64,000 bases of DNA from Anaeromyxobacter paludicola. Its GTDB lineage: Bacteria; Myxococcota; Myxococcia; Myxococcales; Anaeromyxobacteraceae. The position numbers and the translations under genes are program-made. The stretch is taken from NCBI RefSeq assembly GCF_023169965.1, contig NZ_AP025592.1, forward strand, positions 4,424,001 through 4,488,000, given 5' to 3'. Every line of letters starts with the position of its first letter. Position 1 is the first letter of the stretch. The notes below the pieces were generated by a model, which was not told where the DNA came from, did not search any database, and saw nothing but the letters and a program-made list of their open reading frames with translations. This document shows, in pieces, positions 55,482 through 63,432 of the stretch.

Positions 55482-55949
55482 TCAGCCGGAGAGGACGAGC
55501 TCCGTGGTGATGCCGATGGCGGGTTTCAGGCTGCGGTAGAGCGGGCAGGAGTCGGCGAAGAACCCGTGCACGCGCCGGGCGGTCTCGTGATGCTCCGCCC
55601 CGGCGTGCAACTCCAGTCGCACGTGGATACGCCGGAGCACGAGCACCTTGCCCTCGAGCTCGACCTCGCCGGTCGCCACGCCGACCAGCTTTCCTTCCCC
55701 CGCCGGGATCTGGCGCGCCTCCAGCGCGCCTCCGAAGGTGCCCGTCAGTCAACCGGCCGTCGCAGCGACGACGTAGTCGATCGTCGTCGCGTGCGGATCG
55801 TAGGTCCCGGGCGCCCGCCCATAGTGCTCGGCGATGGCGCCGTGCACCCCGAACGCCACCGGTTCCTTCTCGCCGGGCAGGAATGCGCGCCGGAGCGGAC
55901 CCGCGACCCGCTCGATCCTGGCCTCCGACCTGTAGACCACGTCACCCAT
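55482..55949 (-). CDS. OsmC-family protein with in-frame TGA at the redox Cys (candidate selenoprotein)
   Basis: A 155-codon gene, ATG 55949 (GGGAGGAG site) to 55482, in a single frame except for TGA at 55749-55751 (codon 67). Before it: TTIDYVVAATAG; after it: LTGTFGGALEARQI. This is the helix where OsmC/Ohr proteins carry the peroxidatic cysteine. The second conserved Cys is present (FFADSCPLYRSL, C135). OsmC-like proteins with selenocysteine are a known bacterial selenoprotein family. A hairpin suited to a bacterial SECIS follows the TGA (55712-55730). The alternative is a TGC-to-TGA nonsense mutation. The gene is 17 bp downstream of msrA and is probably cotranscribed. Confidence 0.8.
55712..55730 (-). 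promoter_or_regulatory. Candidate bacterial SECIS hairpin
   Basis: In the mRNA, 18 nt after the UGA, GGCGCGC and GCGCGCC form a perfect 7-bp stem with loop UGGAG, which has G in the second loop position. CGGG (nt 5-8 after UGA) can pair with CCCG beyond the stem as a basal helix. The distance from UGA to loop (26-30 nt) falls in the range described for bacterial SECIS elements. GC-rich DNA makes chance hairpins common, so this is supporting, not decisive. Confidence 0.55.
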
Positions 55950-55966
55950 CTGCTCCTCCCTTGGAT

Positions 55967-56629
55967 TCACGACTTCGCTCGTGGCCGATGAGGCAGCGGG
56001 CATGACCGGGACCCGTGCTTCTCGTCCCACTGCTGGTGGTAGTCCTCGGCGAGCCAGAATGGGCCTGCCGGGGCGATCTCGGTCGTGATCCGGTCCATCA
56101 GCCGCGCCTGCTGCGCGTCGCGGGAGGCGAGCGCCGCGGCCTGCTGCTCGGGGCCGAAGGTGAAGATCGCCGAGCGGTACTGGTGCCCGCGGTCCGGTCC
56201 CTGACGGTCGCCGCTCGTCGGGTCGTGCGTCTCCCAGAAGGCCTCGAGCAGGTTGGCGTAGGTCACCTTGCGCGGGTCGAACTCGACCAGGACCGACTCG
56301 GCGTGGCCGGTCAGGTGGGCGCTCACCGCCTCGTAGCTCGGGTCCCGCTCCTTCCCTCCGGTGTAGCCGACCGCCGTGGCCACCACGCCAGGGACCCTGC
56401 GGAACCGCTCCTCGACGCCCCAGAAGCACCCCTGGGAGAAGATGGCGAGCTCGTTCCCCGCTGCCGCCGCCAGCGGCGTCCCGTGTCCGACGTGCCCCGG
56501 CCGCTTCCCGACGCTCGGATTGCCGATCATGTCGCCTCCCATGCCTTTGGCAGGGCCAGCCAACGCGGGAATCCAGAGCCGCGCCGCGCCGGCGAGCGCG
56601 AGAGCTCCCACCACGAGCGCGGCCTTCAC
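55967..56629 (-). CDS. msrA: Peptide-methionine (S)-S-oxide reductase, exported
   Basis: A 220-residue MsrA with an N-terminal signal/anchor and catalytic GCFWGVEE (Cys, not Sec), followed by [26 protein letters not shown], and [11 protein letters not shown] 56629 overlaps the msrB stop (GTGA). It repairs oxidised methionine in envelope proteins and requires a reductant; the DUF1223 thiol protein nearby is one possible partner. Confidence 0.92.
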   Translation of the reverse strand: MKAALVVGALALAGAARLWIPALAGPAKGMGGDMIGNPSVGKRPGHVGHGTPLAAAAGNELAIFSQGCFWGVEERFRRVPGVVATAVGYTGGKERDPSYEAVSAHLTGHAESVLVEFDPRKVTYANLLEAFWETHDPTSGDRQGPDRGHQYRSAIFTFGPEQQAAALASRDAQQARLMDRITTEIAPAGPFWLAEDYHQQWDEKHGSRSCPLPHRPRAKS

Positions 56630-57216
56630 GGGTGGACCCTCCCGCCCTGGGCGGTCGCCTCGAACAGCCGCGCATACTGCCCGTACCCCTCCTGCGCGAG
56701 CCGCTCCGCGGGGACGAACCGGAGGGCCGCGGAGTTGATGCAGAAGCGCAACCCGGTCGGCGGAGGCCCGTCATCGAAGACGTGGCCGAGGTGGGAGTCG
56801 GCGAGCCGGGAGCGGACCTCCGTTCGCGTCATGAGGAACTGGCGATCGCTCCGGGTGGTGAGCGCGTCAGGCTCGAGCGGGCGAGTGAAGCTCGGCCAGC
56901 CGGTGCCGGAGTCGAACTTGTCGAGGGAGCTGAAGAGCGGCTCGCCCGAGACCACGTCGACGTAGATCCCGGCGCGGTGCTCGTTCCAGTAGGCGTTCCG
57001 GAACGCCGGCTCCGTACCTTCCTGCCGCGTCACCCGGTACTGCTCGGGCGTGAGCCGCTCCCGGAGCTGGGCGTCGGAGGGCTTCACGTAGCTCCGCATG
57101 CTCGTGTGCTCCTGTTCGACGCCCCCCGGCCCGTTCCCGGCTGCGAGGCTGGCGGCGGGCCAGGCCAGCCAGACCACACCAAACCAGACGCCCAGCAGTC
57201 CCTTGCGCTTCCTCAT
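56626..57216 (-). CDS. msrB: Peptide-methionine (R)-S-oxide reductase, exported
   Basis: A 196-residue MsrB with a signal peptide (cleavage near SLAAG). It has the core [28 protein letters not shown], and the catalytic Cys in [11 protein letters not shown]. The structural zinc CxxC pairs of many MsrB are missing, giving the zinc-free form. It is first gene of the msrB-msrA-osmC operon. It handles the R-epimer of methionine sulfoxide in the envelope. Confidence 0.92.
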   Translation of the reverse strand: MRKRKGLLGVWFGVVWLAWPAASLAAGNGPGGVEQEHTSMRSYVKPSDAQLRERLTPEQYRVTRQEGTEPAFRNAYWNEHRAGIYVDVVSGEPLFSSLDKFDSGTGWPSFTRPLEPDALTTRSDRQFLMTRTEVRSRLADSHLGHVFDDGPPPTGLRFCINSAALRFVPAERLAQEGYGQYARLFEATAQGGRVHP

Positions 57217-57491
57217 GGTCGTCTCCCGAAATAGCTACTCTGCTAGTTCGGGCGGCGCCGTTCGGCGTTACGCGCTGGACCCGTGCGGGGTCGCGGCGCA
57301 AGGAAGCCTGTCCTGCGGGCGGGCAGGCGAGGGCGTTCCGGCGGCGCAGCGTCCGGCGGCACTGGTTGGCCGAGCGGCGGGTGCAGAGCCTACGGCGAGA
57401 GGCCCCGTCACTGCTTCGCGTGTCGACCTGCTTGCGCCATGTGCGGCGCGTTCAGGTGCTTGCGCGAGTGTACGGACATTGGTGCGCCGAG

Positions 57492-59555
57492 TTACGACGG
57501 AACACGTTTTAGAATTCTACCTTCGAACGACAGGAGCGAGTGCGGAACGCCTTTCAGCATTGGCTCCAGATCAGGCAGTGTCTCGCTTGTAGCTACGAGA
57601 ACCTGCCTGCCGCCTTGAGCCTGCTGCGCCGCGATCTTGAGAAACTCTCCAAGGCTCTCGCTTGCAGTGCTCTGTTGCCGTGGTTCGTCAAAGACGAGAA
57701 GCCTAGGGTAGTTCGTAGTGAACGTGTGGTCTACGGACATCATTCCGAGCAGGTACGCCCAGACCGCTCGAATGGTGTCACTCGCAGAAAAGTCAAATTC
57801 CAGTTCCATCTCTTTTGGCTTTTCGCTGCGAACAAAGTCTAGATCGAAGCCCTCGTGTACAGGACGATATGTTTCGCGGGAAATGTTGAGCGAGCGCGGC
57901 TCCACACTCTTTAGTCCGAACCGTTCGCAGTATTCCACAAACCGCTGTTCCCATAATCCAAGCTTAGCCTGGTCGCGATGAGACAGGGCTTCCTTCGGCA
58001 GCTCGGCGCGAGCGGAAAGAAGGTGTTTGTACTCAGCTACAAGCTCCTCGAATCCTGCGATCAAAATCGACACTTCGTCGATAGCTCGGCGATACCGTGC
58101 AACCCGCTCCTCGATACGGAGCCGCTGTTCGATAGCGGCGACGGAAGGCGATTGTTCGTTGGAGGTCAACGTCGTACGCACCGCGCGTATCTCGGAGCGC
58201 AGCGCATCCGCTCGCTCGCGTATGATCGTGAGCTCACGCTGCTTCCCACGCAGTATGGCTTCCGAATCCGCCGCAACTAACGAAGCAAGCTTTCGCTGTT
58301 CATCAAGGAAGGCGATGTTTTCGGCAAGCGGCATGGATTCATGCTTCAGTACCTGGGGAAGCAGGTCGTCGGAGACCGCCTGCTGGCAAGTGGGACATGA
58401 ATGACCCGACAGTGCGAGGGCCTGCACCGAGCCCAACTTGGACAACTTCAGCGCATCGCGGTTTCGCTGCAACTCCTTGTCTATAGAACTGATGCGAGAA
58501 CGAACCGACTGAAGCTCGGCGGTTTCGGTTTCTACGTCTTCGACGGCGCCGGATGCGACCGCATCAAGTTGGGCGAGCGCATCTTCAAGATCCTTTAGCT
58601 TCGCAGCCAGTGCAGGCGCATCTTCACGAACCGTCGGCACCGGCCCAGCGGCGAGCCGCTGAAGCAGTTCCTCATCGGCTTGGATAACATCGTCCACCCG
58701 CACCCAAGTGTCGTTGCGATGGACTACAAGCGTCGGCAGAGCGGCGGGTGGCCAGGAGGTAGTCGGTTGCGTCGGAAGGCTCTCGACCACAGCTCCGATC
58801 ATGCCTGCGGCTGTTCCAACTTCTCCTGCGGCCTTCTGCCAGCGTGTTACTAGGTCTCTTTCCAGCTCCCGCAACCGTCGCTTCTCAGCGTCAATGCGTT
58901 CAACGTCCAGTTTGAGAAGGAAGTCGACCACGTGTCGCCCCACCTCGCGGATACCGAGGTGCGTGGGGTAGCGAATGGCAAGCGTCCAACCCCGCCGTTG
59001 CTCCACGAACAGCATCGGGAAGATGCATTCCAGGTATAACGGCGACTCTCCGCCCGCATAACGAGCAACACTTGGAAGAGTCCACCCGATGAAGCGGGCC
59101 AGCATGTGATGAAATCCGACGCCTCGAACTGCTGCGCCCTTCTCGCGGACAAAGTAATCCGTCTGGGCGCCGGACGAGCCTGGGACCGTGAGAAGTGGGG
59201 CGTTCCATGTTGAGATGAGATTTAACGACGTAATGCTCTTGACGGGCCGCTTTACTGTTAGGACTTCACCACGCCCGTTCTCGATTTCCAGAAGCACCTC
59301 AGACTCGATGACGGGGTGCTCAGAATGGCCGTCCGAGACTTTGGCGGTCATGGCGTGCGGCAAGGGGACGTCGTGCTTCGGTCCCCACATCCCTTCAAGC
59401 CCAAGGGCATAGATGATGGCTTGCAGGCATGTTGACTTGCCGCTTGTGTTATCGGCACGAAGAATGAACAGTCCGGGAGTGAACGAAATGTCGGTTCCGA
59501 ATACGCCATCCGGCGTAGTCGCCCGCAATCTCAAATGTCGAAGGTGTAGGCTCAT
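57492..59555 (-). CDS. SMC/Rad50-like ABC ATPase of a three-gene system
   Basis: A 687-residue ATPase. A Walker A-like ADNTSGKST (residues 34-42) opens the N-terminal lobe, long coiled coils flank a zinc-hook-like CPTC near residue 385, and Walker B LLVFDEPRQQ lies near residue 622. This is the layout of Rad50-type ATPases, but the protein is shorter, as in ABC ATPases of prokaryotic conflict systems. It overlaps the middle gene by 4 bp (ATGA). It would act as the sensor or DNA-engaging motor; the ABC-3C label is inferred from gene order and component types. Confidence 0.82.
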   Translation of the reverse strand: MSLHLRHLRLRATTPDGVFGTDISFTPGLFILRADNTSGKSTCLQAIIYALGLEGMWGPKHDVPLPHAMTAKVSDGHSEHPVIESEVLLEIENGRGEVLTVKRPVKSITSLNLISTWNAPLLTVPGSSGAQTDYFVREKGAAVRGVGFHHMLARFIGWTLPSVARYAGGESPLYLECIFPMLFVEQRRGWTLAIRYPTHLGIREVGRHVVDFLLKLDVERIDAEKRRLRELERDLVTRWQKAAGEVGTAAGMIGAVVESLPTQPTTSWPPAALPTLVVHRNDTWVRVDDVIQADEELLQRLAAGPVPTVREDAPALAAKLKDLEDALAQLDAVASGAVEDVETETAELQSVRSRISSIDKELQRNRDALKLSKLGSVQALALSGHSCPTCQQAVSDDLLPQVLKHESMPLAENIAFLDEQRKLASLVAADSEAILRGKQRELTIIRERADALRSEIRAVRTTLTSNEQSPSVAAIEQRLRIEERVARYRRAIDEVSILIAGFEELVAEYKHLLSARAELPKEALSHRDQAKLGLWEQRFVEYCERFGLKSVEPRSLNISRETYRPVHEGFDLDFVRSEKPKEMELEFDFSASDTIRAVWAYLLGMMSVDHTFTTNYPRLLVFDEPRQQSTASESLGEFLKIAAQQAQGGRQVLVATSETLPDLEPMLKGVPHSLLSFEGRILKRVPS

Positions 59556-60052
59556 CCTCGCGCCCCTTGGATAAGCAACTCACGCACAAACTTGTCCGTC
59601 ACCGACTTCCCTATTTCATCGAGGAAGGCTCGCTCAGCCGCGAGACAATCGGTGCTGCGGTCGATGTCGCGCGCAAGCTTGCGCCCCTTGTCAGTTATCT
59701 TTACCCGCGCCTCTGACATGCGCTCGACCAACCCCTCGGCGACCGCGTACTCCATCGCGCGGTTCAGTGTCGGGTCGAACCGCACAACCATGTCCTTCGG
59801 GCTCAGTTTGCGGGCTCGAATGGCGCGAAAGCGCTCGCGCGAGTCCTCGCTCCTGACCGCCCAGTTGAGCAGGTGCAGTTGGGGTAAGGAAGCAGCTCCT
59901 CCCCGACAACTCTTCTCGAGGACGAGCAGAGCAAGGCAAATGCGCCAAATCGGCCGGAGGTCCGTGGGCACCGGAGTCGGTCGGCTCCGGAACGTGAACG
60001 GCACCCTGATGCCGGAATCGTCCAGCGAAAATGGAGATGGTCTAGAAGTCAA
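59552..60052 (-). CDS. Small middle component, winged-helix-like
   Basis: A 166-residue protein from TTG 60052. A stretch LPQLHLLNWAVRS followed by AMEYAVAEGLVERMSEARVKITDKGRKLA looks like a winged-helix module, matching the middle component of three-component ABC systems. Its start overlaps the effector gene by 11 bp and its stop overlaps the ATPase start by 4 bp, arguing for a single complex made in fixed ratio. Confidence 0.7.
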   Translation of the reverse strand: MTSRPSPFSLDDSGIRVPFTFRSRPTPVPTDLRPIWRICLALLVLEKSCRGGAASLPQLHLLNWAVRSEDSRERFRAIRARKLSPKDMVVRFDPTLNRAMEYAVAEGLVERMSEARVKITDKGRKLARDIDRSTDCLAAERAFLDEIGKSVTDKFVRELLIQGARG

Positions 60053-60953
60053 GCGGACACCTCATCAGCCAATCAGCGATGGCCTCCCAGGTCAGCGCCT
60101 CGGCCTGATCATGCACAACGTTGCCGACCGAATCATGCAGCTCCGTGAGGAACAGCTCACGTTGTCTCGCGAGGGTCTGGTCGGCGGGAGCGGCGGTAAC
60201 CAAGGTCTCACCCGCCAAAAAAATCTCGCGCCTACGCTTAGCTTCAGCCACTAGCGCATACAGCTCGCTGTAGCGTTCGCGCATTAGCTCTAGAACGTTC
60301 TGTCCAGATAGATAGCGCTTAATCAAGAAGTCGCGGAGCGCAAGTTGCTTCTCGGGCGTGGCCACCGTCGGGAGCTTCTTGATCTTGGTCTCCATATTGT
60401 TGATCAGCCCGACATGTTCTTGGGACCACTTGCCGAGAAACGTTGCTTCAGGCTCCTCGTGAGGAAGATTAAGCTTGAGGGCTCCGGCGCACGCGAGAGC
60501 CGCGGCTTCCTTTGCGAACAGTTCTTCCGTGGCCACGCGAACCGTGAACTGTGGATGCGCATACGGTAGTCCTGCCGCCCGTACTTGGAGCGACTTCGCG
60601 GTGGCGTGTTCAAGTAGCTTCGCGCTTTCGAAGCGCGGTACAAGGAGAATCCAAAACTCTACTGCGACCGAGCCAAGCACATTGGTCAGGCGCTGCTTGT
60701 TGTTGATGAACTTGTTGATGTCGGTCGTGATCTTCCCACGCTGCTTCTGGTAAAGGGCCACGGTGGAGAGCGGCTCCTGCGCAGCGAAGCACTGGTAGGC
60801 GTTCCCGTCTGACGAGAACCCCTCGATGCCGCAGTCGCCCTTGTGGCGGTCCGGAACCGGCTGATATGCGCCGGGTTGATACCGCAAGCTGAGAAGCATC
60901 TGAATCCGCTTCTGCCATGCGGTGCCGTCCCACATCACGAGACCGTTCACCAT
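60042..60953 (-). CDS. Putative effector, nuclease-like N-terminus
   Basis: A 303-residue protein, first gene of the three-gene row. Near the N-terminus HKGDCGIEGF (D40, E44) then AYQCFAAQ resembles the GDxGxDG...QxK pattern of restriction-endonuclease-like folds, though the Lys is replaced. The C-terminal half is helical (LALRDFLIKRYLSGQNVLEL) and unrecognised. It probably supplies the toxic or target-binding activity. The start may be ATG 60935 instead of 60953. Confidence 0.65.
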   Translation of the reverse strand: MVNGLVMWDGTAWQKRIQMLLSLRYQPGAYQPVPDRHKGDCGIEGFSSDGNAYQCFAAQEPLSTVALYQKQRGKITTDINKFINNKQRLTNVLGSVAVEFWILLVPRFESAKLLEHATAKSLQVRAAGLPYAHPQFTVRVATEELFAKEAAALACAGALKLNLPHEEPEATFLGKWSQEHVGLINNMETKIKKLPTVATPEKQLALRDFLIKRYLSGQNVLELMRERYSELYALVAEAKRRREIFLAGETLVTAAPADQTLARQRELFLTELHDSVGNVVHDQAEALTWEAIADWLMRCPLDF

Positions 60954-60981
60954 GTGCGAGCTGTCCCCAAAGAGCTGGTGA

Positions 60982-61003
60982 GCTAAGCGGGCTGCAGCTT
61001 AGC
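60982..61003. promoter_or_regulatory. Inverted repeat upstream of the three-gene system
   Basis: GCTAAGC and GCTTAGC form perfect 7-bp arms around an 8-nt loop that itself contains GCTGCA. It lies 29-50 bp upstream of the effector start codon, where a repressor or autoregulatory site would be expected. Confidence 0.45.
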
Positions 61004-61108
61004 AGGGTATGGGACGACTGACAGTCTGTGATGCGCCATGGGAGTACGGAGCTACCCTCCCGAATAAGAGCCGCTTGATCATGAGTCTGTCGGTGGTACC
61101 TTCCGTCC

Positions 61109-61399
61109 GTGTCACATTACCTTCCGGGACCGGTCAAGCAAAGCGCAGACGGCTATCCCATTTACGTCTTGGAGCAGGACGACGGAACGCACCGCTGGGT
61201 TGTAGTGCGGCCCGACGGAAGCTTCTTCTGCGACGAGAGCGGGCACGTCGCCGCCTCAGGGCCTTCGAACGGTTCCGTCTGGGCGGGGCTCTTGATCGGT
61301 GGGGCACTTGGCGCGCTGCTGGGGCCCTGGGGCGCCGTTGTGGGCGCCACGCTTGGCGCAGGCGCTGGCGAAGTGGCGAAGCGGACGAACGATGCCTGA
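61109..61399 (+). CDS. Small hypothetical protein with glycine-zipper helix
   Basis: A 96-residue protein from GTG 61109. A short N-terminal domain (YPIYVLEQDDGTHRWVVVRP) precedes a glycine-zipper membrane helix (GLLIGGALGALLGPWGAVVG). No family recognised. It overlaps the next gene by 8 bp and is divergent from the three-gene system within the low-GC island. Confidence 0.6.
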   Translation: MSHYLPGPVKQSADGYPIYVLEQDDGTHRWVVVRPDGSFFCDESGHVAASGPSNGSVWAGLLIGGALGALLGPWGAVVGATLGAGAGEVAKRTNDA

Positions 61400-61817
61400 C
61401 CTCCCGGCAAGACTCGGAGAGATGATCGAGGCCTGGATCAGCGTCCGCCTCTTCTCCCTCGTTGCTATCGTCCTGCTCCTTGTCGTGTCACTCCGGCACT
61501 GGTCCCGAACTGGTGGGGACGTGGCGGTTCAGGCTCTGATCGGTCGCGCCGGGATGGCGGTGATCGCTGTAGTTGGGATCGGGCTTTCGCTTCGCTATCT
61601 CGCCTTTTGCCTGCAGGGTGTTCCGGGCCATTCTCTTGAGCAGCTCTCAGATCTTGAGCGCAGCGGGATGCTGGTACTGTTCGCGGCCGCAACCGGCATT
61701 AGCGGTGGCGCCGCGCTCGTAAGCGCCATCGGCATTCGACAGAGGGCTCCGGCACCTCCAGCAGCGTCAACTTCGCTGCCTACTTCCGAGGCCCGGGCCC
61801 TCGATGTAGGCGAGTGA
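61392..61817 (+). CDS. Hypothetical membrane protein
   Basis: A 141-residue protein from ATG 61392 with about three hydrophobic segments (ISVRLFSLVAIVLLLVVSLR, MAVIAVVGIGLSLRYLAF, MLVLFAAATGISGGAALVSA) and a Pro/Ala-rich tail. I do not recognise it. Overlap with the upstream glycine-zipper gene suggests a two-gene unit of island membrane proteins. Confidence 0.6.
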   Translation: MPDLPARLGEMIEAWISVRLFSLVAIVLLLVVSLRHWSRTGGDVAVQALIGRAGMAVIAVVGIGLSLRYLAFCLQGVPGHSLEQLSDLERSGMLVLFAAATGISGGAALVSAIGIRQRAPAPPAASTSLPTSEARALDVGE

Positions 61818-61903
61818 CCCTGCTTCCCAGGGTCGGTGTCGCCGCGCTTCCACACCATGCCTAGCTGGGAATAATTGACGGTCGTCGAAGGGGAGGTGGA
61901 TCT

Positions 61904-62455
61904 ATGGACACCCGTGTGCTGCAGCCGCTCATCTACAAGATGACTCACCCCGGTGATCCTCAGCCCGAGTCCGACGAGTCGGCCTCAGTGCCCGCGTGGG
62001 GCAGGCAGGACTGCATGGGCGAGGTGCGCGATAGGGACTACGACGCTGTGGTCGGTGTCGGGGGCGTAGGCCGAGAGCCGATTTCTCACAGCTTGGACGG
62101 CAAGGTTCTGTGGATCGGGATCGGTCCCAAGTCTTGGACCGGCGGCCGGGGATGGCGCGGCAAGATCGTGACGTTCGATCATTACGTGTGGCTGGGGACG
62201 AAGGGCCCTTCGTTCCTTCAGCTCGCGCCGAACCTTGCCAAGCGAATGCTCGGGGACAACGCGCGTGTTGTTATGTCCCTCTCTTCGGAGGAGAGGAAAG
62301 AGGTCGCAGCCATTCTCCAGATGGCCGTTGACGCTCCGGCGTGCCACCCGCAGTCGGGCGACCAGCCTCAAGCGAACATGGGTTCAGCCAAGGGGCACTG
62401 TGGGTGCAGGGCCGCGGGTTGCGGCACTGATGACGATGCCCCCGCGTGCTCCTAA
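61904..62455 (+). CDS. Hypothetical protein
   Basis: A 183-residue soluble-looking protein with a strong ribosome site (AGGGGAGGTGG) before ATG 61904. Notable blocks are RDYDAVVGVGGVGREPISH and KVLWIGIGPKSW, suggesting a Gly-rich nucleotide- or ligand-binding fold, and a Cys/His-rich tail (GHCGCRAAGCG). No family recognised. It is the last gene of the island before ssrA, which is transcribed towards it. Confidence 0.6.
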   Translation: MDTRVLQPLIYKMTHPGDPQPESDESASVPAWGRQDCMGEVRDRDYDAVVGVGGVGREPISHSLDGKVLWIGIGPKSWTGGRGWRGKIVTFDHYVWLGTKGPSFLQLAPNLAKRMLGDNARVVMSLSSEERKEVAAILQMAVDAPACHPQSGDQPQANMGSAKGHCGCRAAGCGTDDDAPACS

Positions 62456-62507
62456 AACGCGCCCTCACGAAGTTCGTCAGGGACCTGCTCGCGGCCAGAA
62501 AAGAGAA

Positions 62508-62530
62508 AGCCCGCGTTCCCGCGGGCTTTT
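62508..62530 (-). terminator. Rho-independent terminator of ssrA
   Basis: AGCCCGCG and CGCGGGCT form a perfect 8-bp stem with loop TTCC, flanked by TTTT on the right and A-rich sequence on the left (T-rich on the minus strand). It lies 4 nt beyond the tmRNA 3' end and could also stop transcripts from the opposite gene. Confidence 0.85.
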
Positions 62531-62532
62531 GA

Positions 62533-62881
<349 letters not shown>

Positions 62882-62898
62882 ATGACGAACCTGCCCTT

Positions 62899-62926
62899 CA
62901 TGTAACGCCCGGGGGGGACACGTCAA
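62899..62926 (-). promoter_or_regulatory. Putative ssrA promoter
   Basis: On the minus strand TTGACG (62926-62921) and TACATG (62904-62899) are 16 bp apart. The transcript would begin some 10-15 nt before the mature tmRNA 5' end, which RNase P would then cut. Confidence 0.5.
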
Positions 62927-62970
62927 GCGCGGCGAGCGGGTGCCTAAGTTTCAGGGAGGGGGAAGACCGC

Positions 62971-63240
62971 GTGAACCACAAGCGACTCGTCCGCTCGCTC
63001 TGCTTGCTGCTCGGCCTCTCGCTTGCGCTGCCAGCGGCAGGGGGAGACCTGAAGGATTCCGCCGATCAGGCGGAGCACGACACCCGCAAAGCGGTACGGC
63101 AGCACAAGCCAGGGGGCGAGGACCTGGGCGACAGGGTCGAGGACGCGAAGGACTCGGCCGCGTCCCACCGGGACAAGGCCCGGAAGAAGGGGCGGAAGGG
63201 GAAGAGCAAGCTGCGGAAGGACATCCACTCCGAGCGGTAG
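62971..63240 (+). CDS. Small secreted, highly charged protein
   Basis: An 89-residue protein from GTG 62971 with GGGAGGGGG ribosome site. Signal peptide (RSLCLLLGLSLALPAAGG) is followed by a charged, hydrophilic tail rich in Lys, Asp and Arg (RDKARKKGRKGKSKLRKD). No family recognised; it looks like a small periplasmic, possibly nucleic-acid- or polyanion-binding protein. Confidence 0.65.
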   Translation: MNHKRLVRSLCLLLGLSLALPAAGGDLKDSADQAEHDTRKAVRQHKPGGEDLGDRVEDAKDSAASHRDKARKKGRKGKSKLRKDIHSER

Positions 63241-63262
63241 AGGCAGCGGGGACTCCTGGCCG

Positions 63263-63298
63263 CCCCTCCCCAGCCCTCCCTGCCCGAGCGGGGAGGGG
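63263..63298. repeat. C-rich intergenic hairpin
   Basis: CCCCTCCCC and GGGGAGGGG form 9-bp arms, with a nested CCCTCCC/GGGAGGG option. It resembles the hairpin at 4277-4301 in sequence and position (after a gene, between convergent genes), so both may belong to a dispersed REP-like or terminator family. Confidence 0.45.
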
Positions 63299-63432
63299 GT
63301 GGCCGCGAGGGCGCCCGCCGGTCGCGGCTCACCTGCCAAGCCCGCGGCGCACGCGGGAACGGGGAGCACGCGCCCAGGGACGCCAGGTGGGCTCAGCGCC
63401 CGGCGAGGCGTCTGGGGCTCAGCCCCCGGCGC

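Noticed and set aside
55749-55751. OsmC locus as two separate small genes split by a stop
   Set aside because: Both parts are in the same frame, together make one complete OsmC domain, and the second part has no start or ribosome site of its own.
57217-57491. Attachment-site repeat of the ssrA 3' end at the island's left edge
   Set aside because: I compared the terminal 30 nt of ssrA with both strands here and saw no match.
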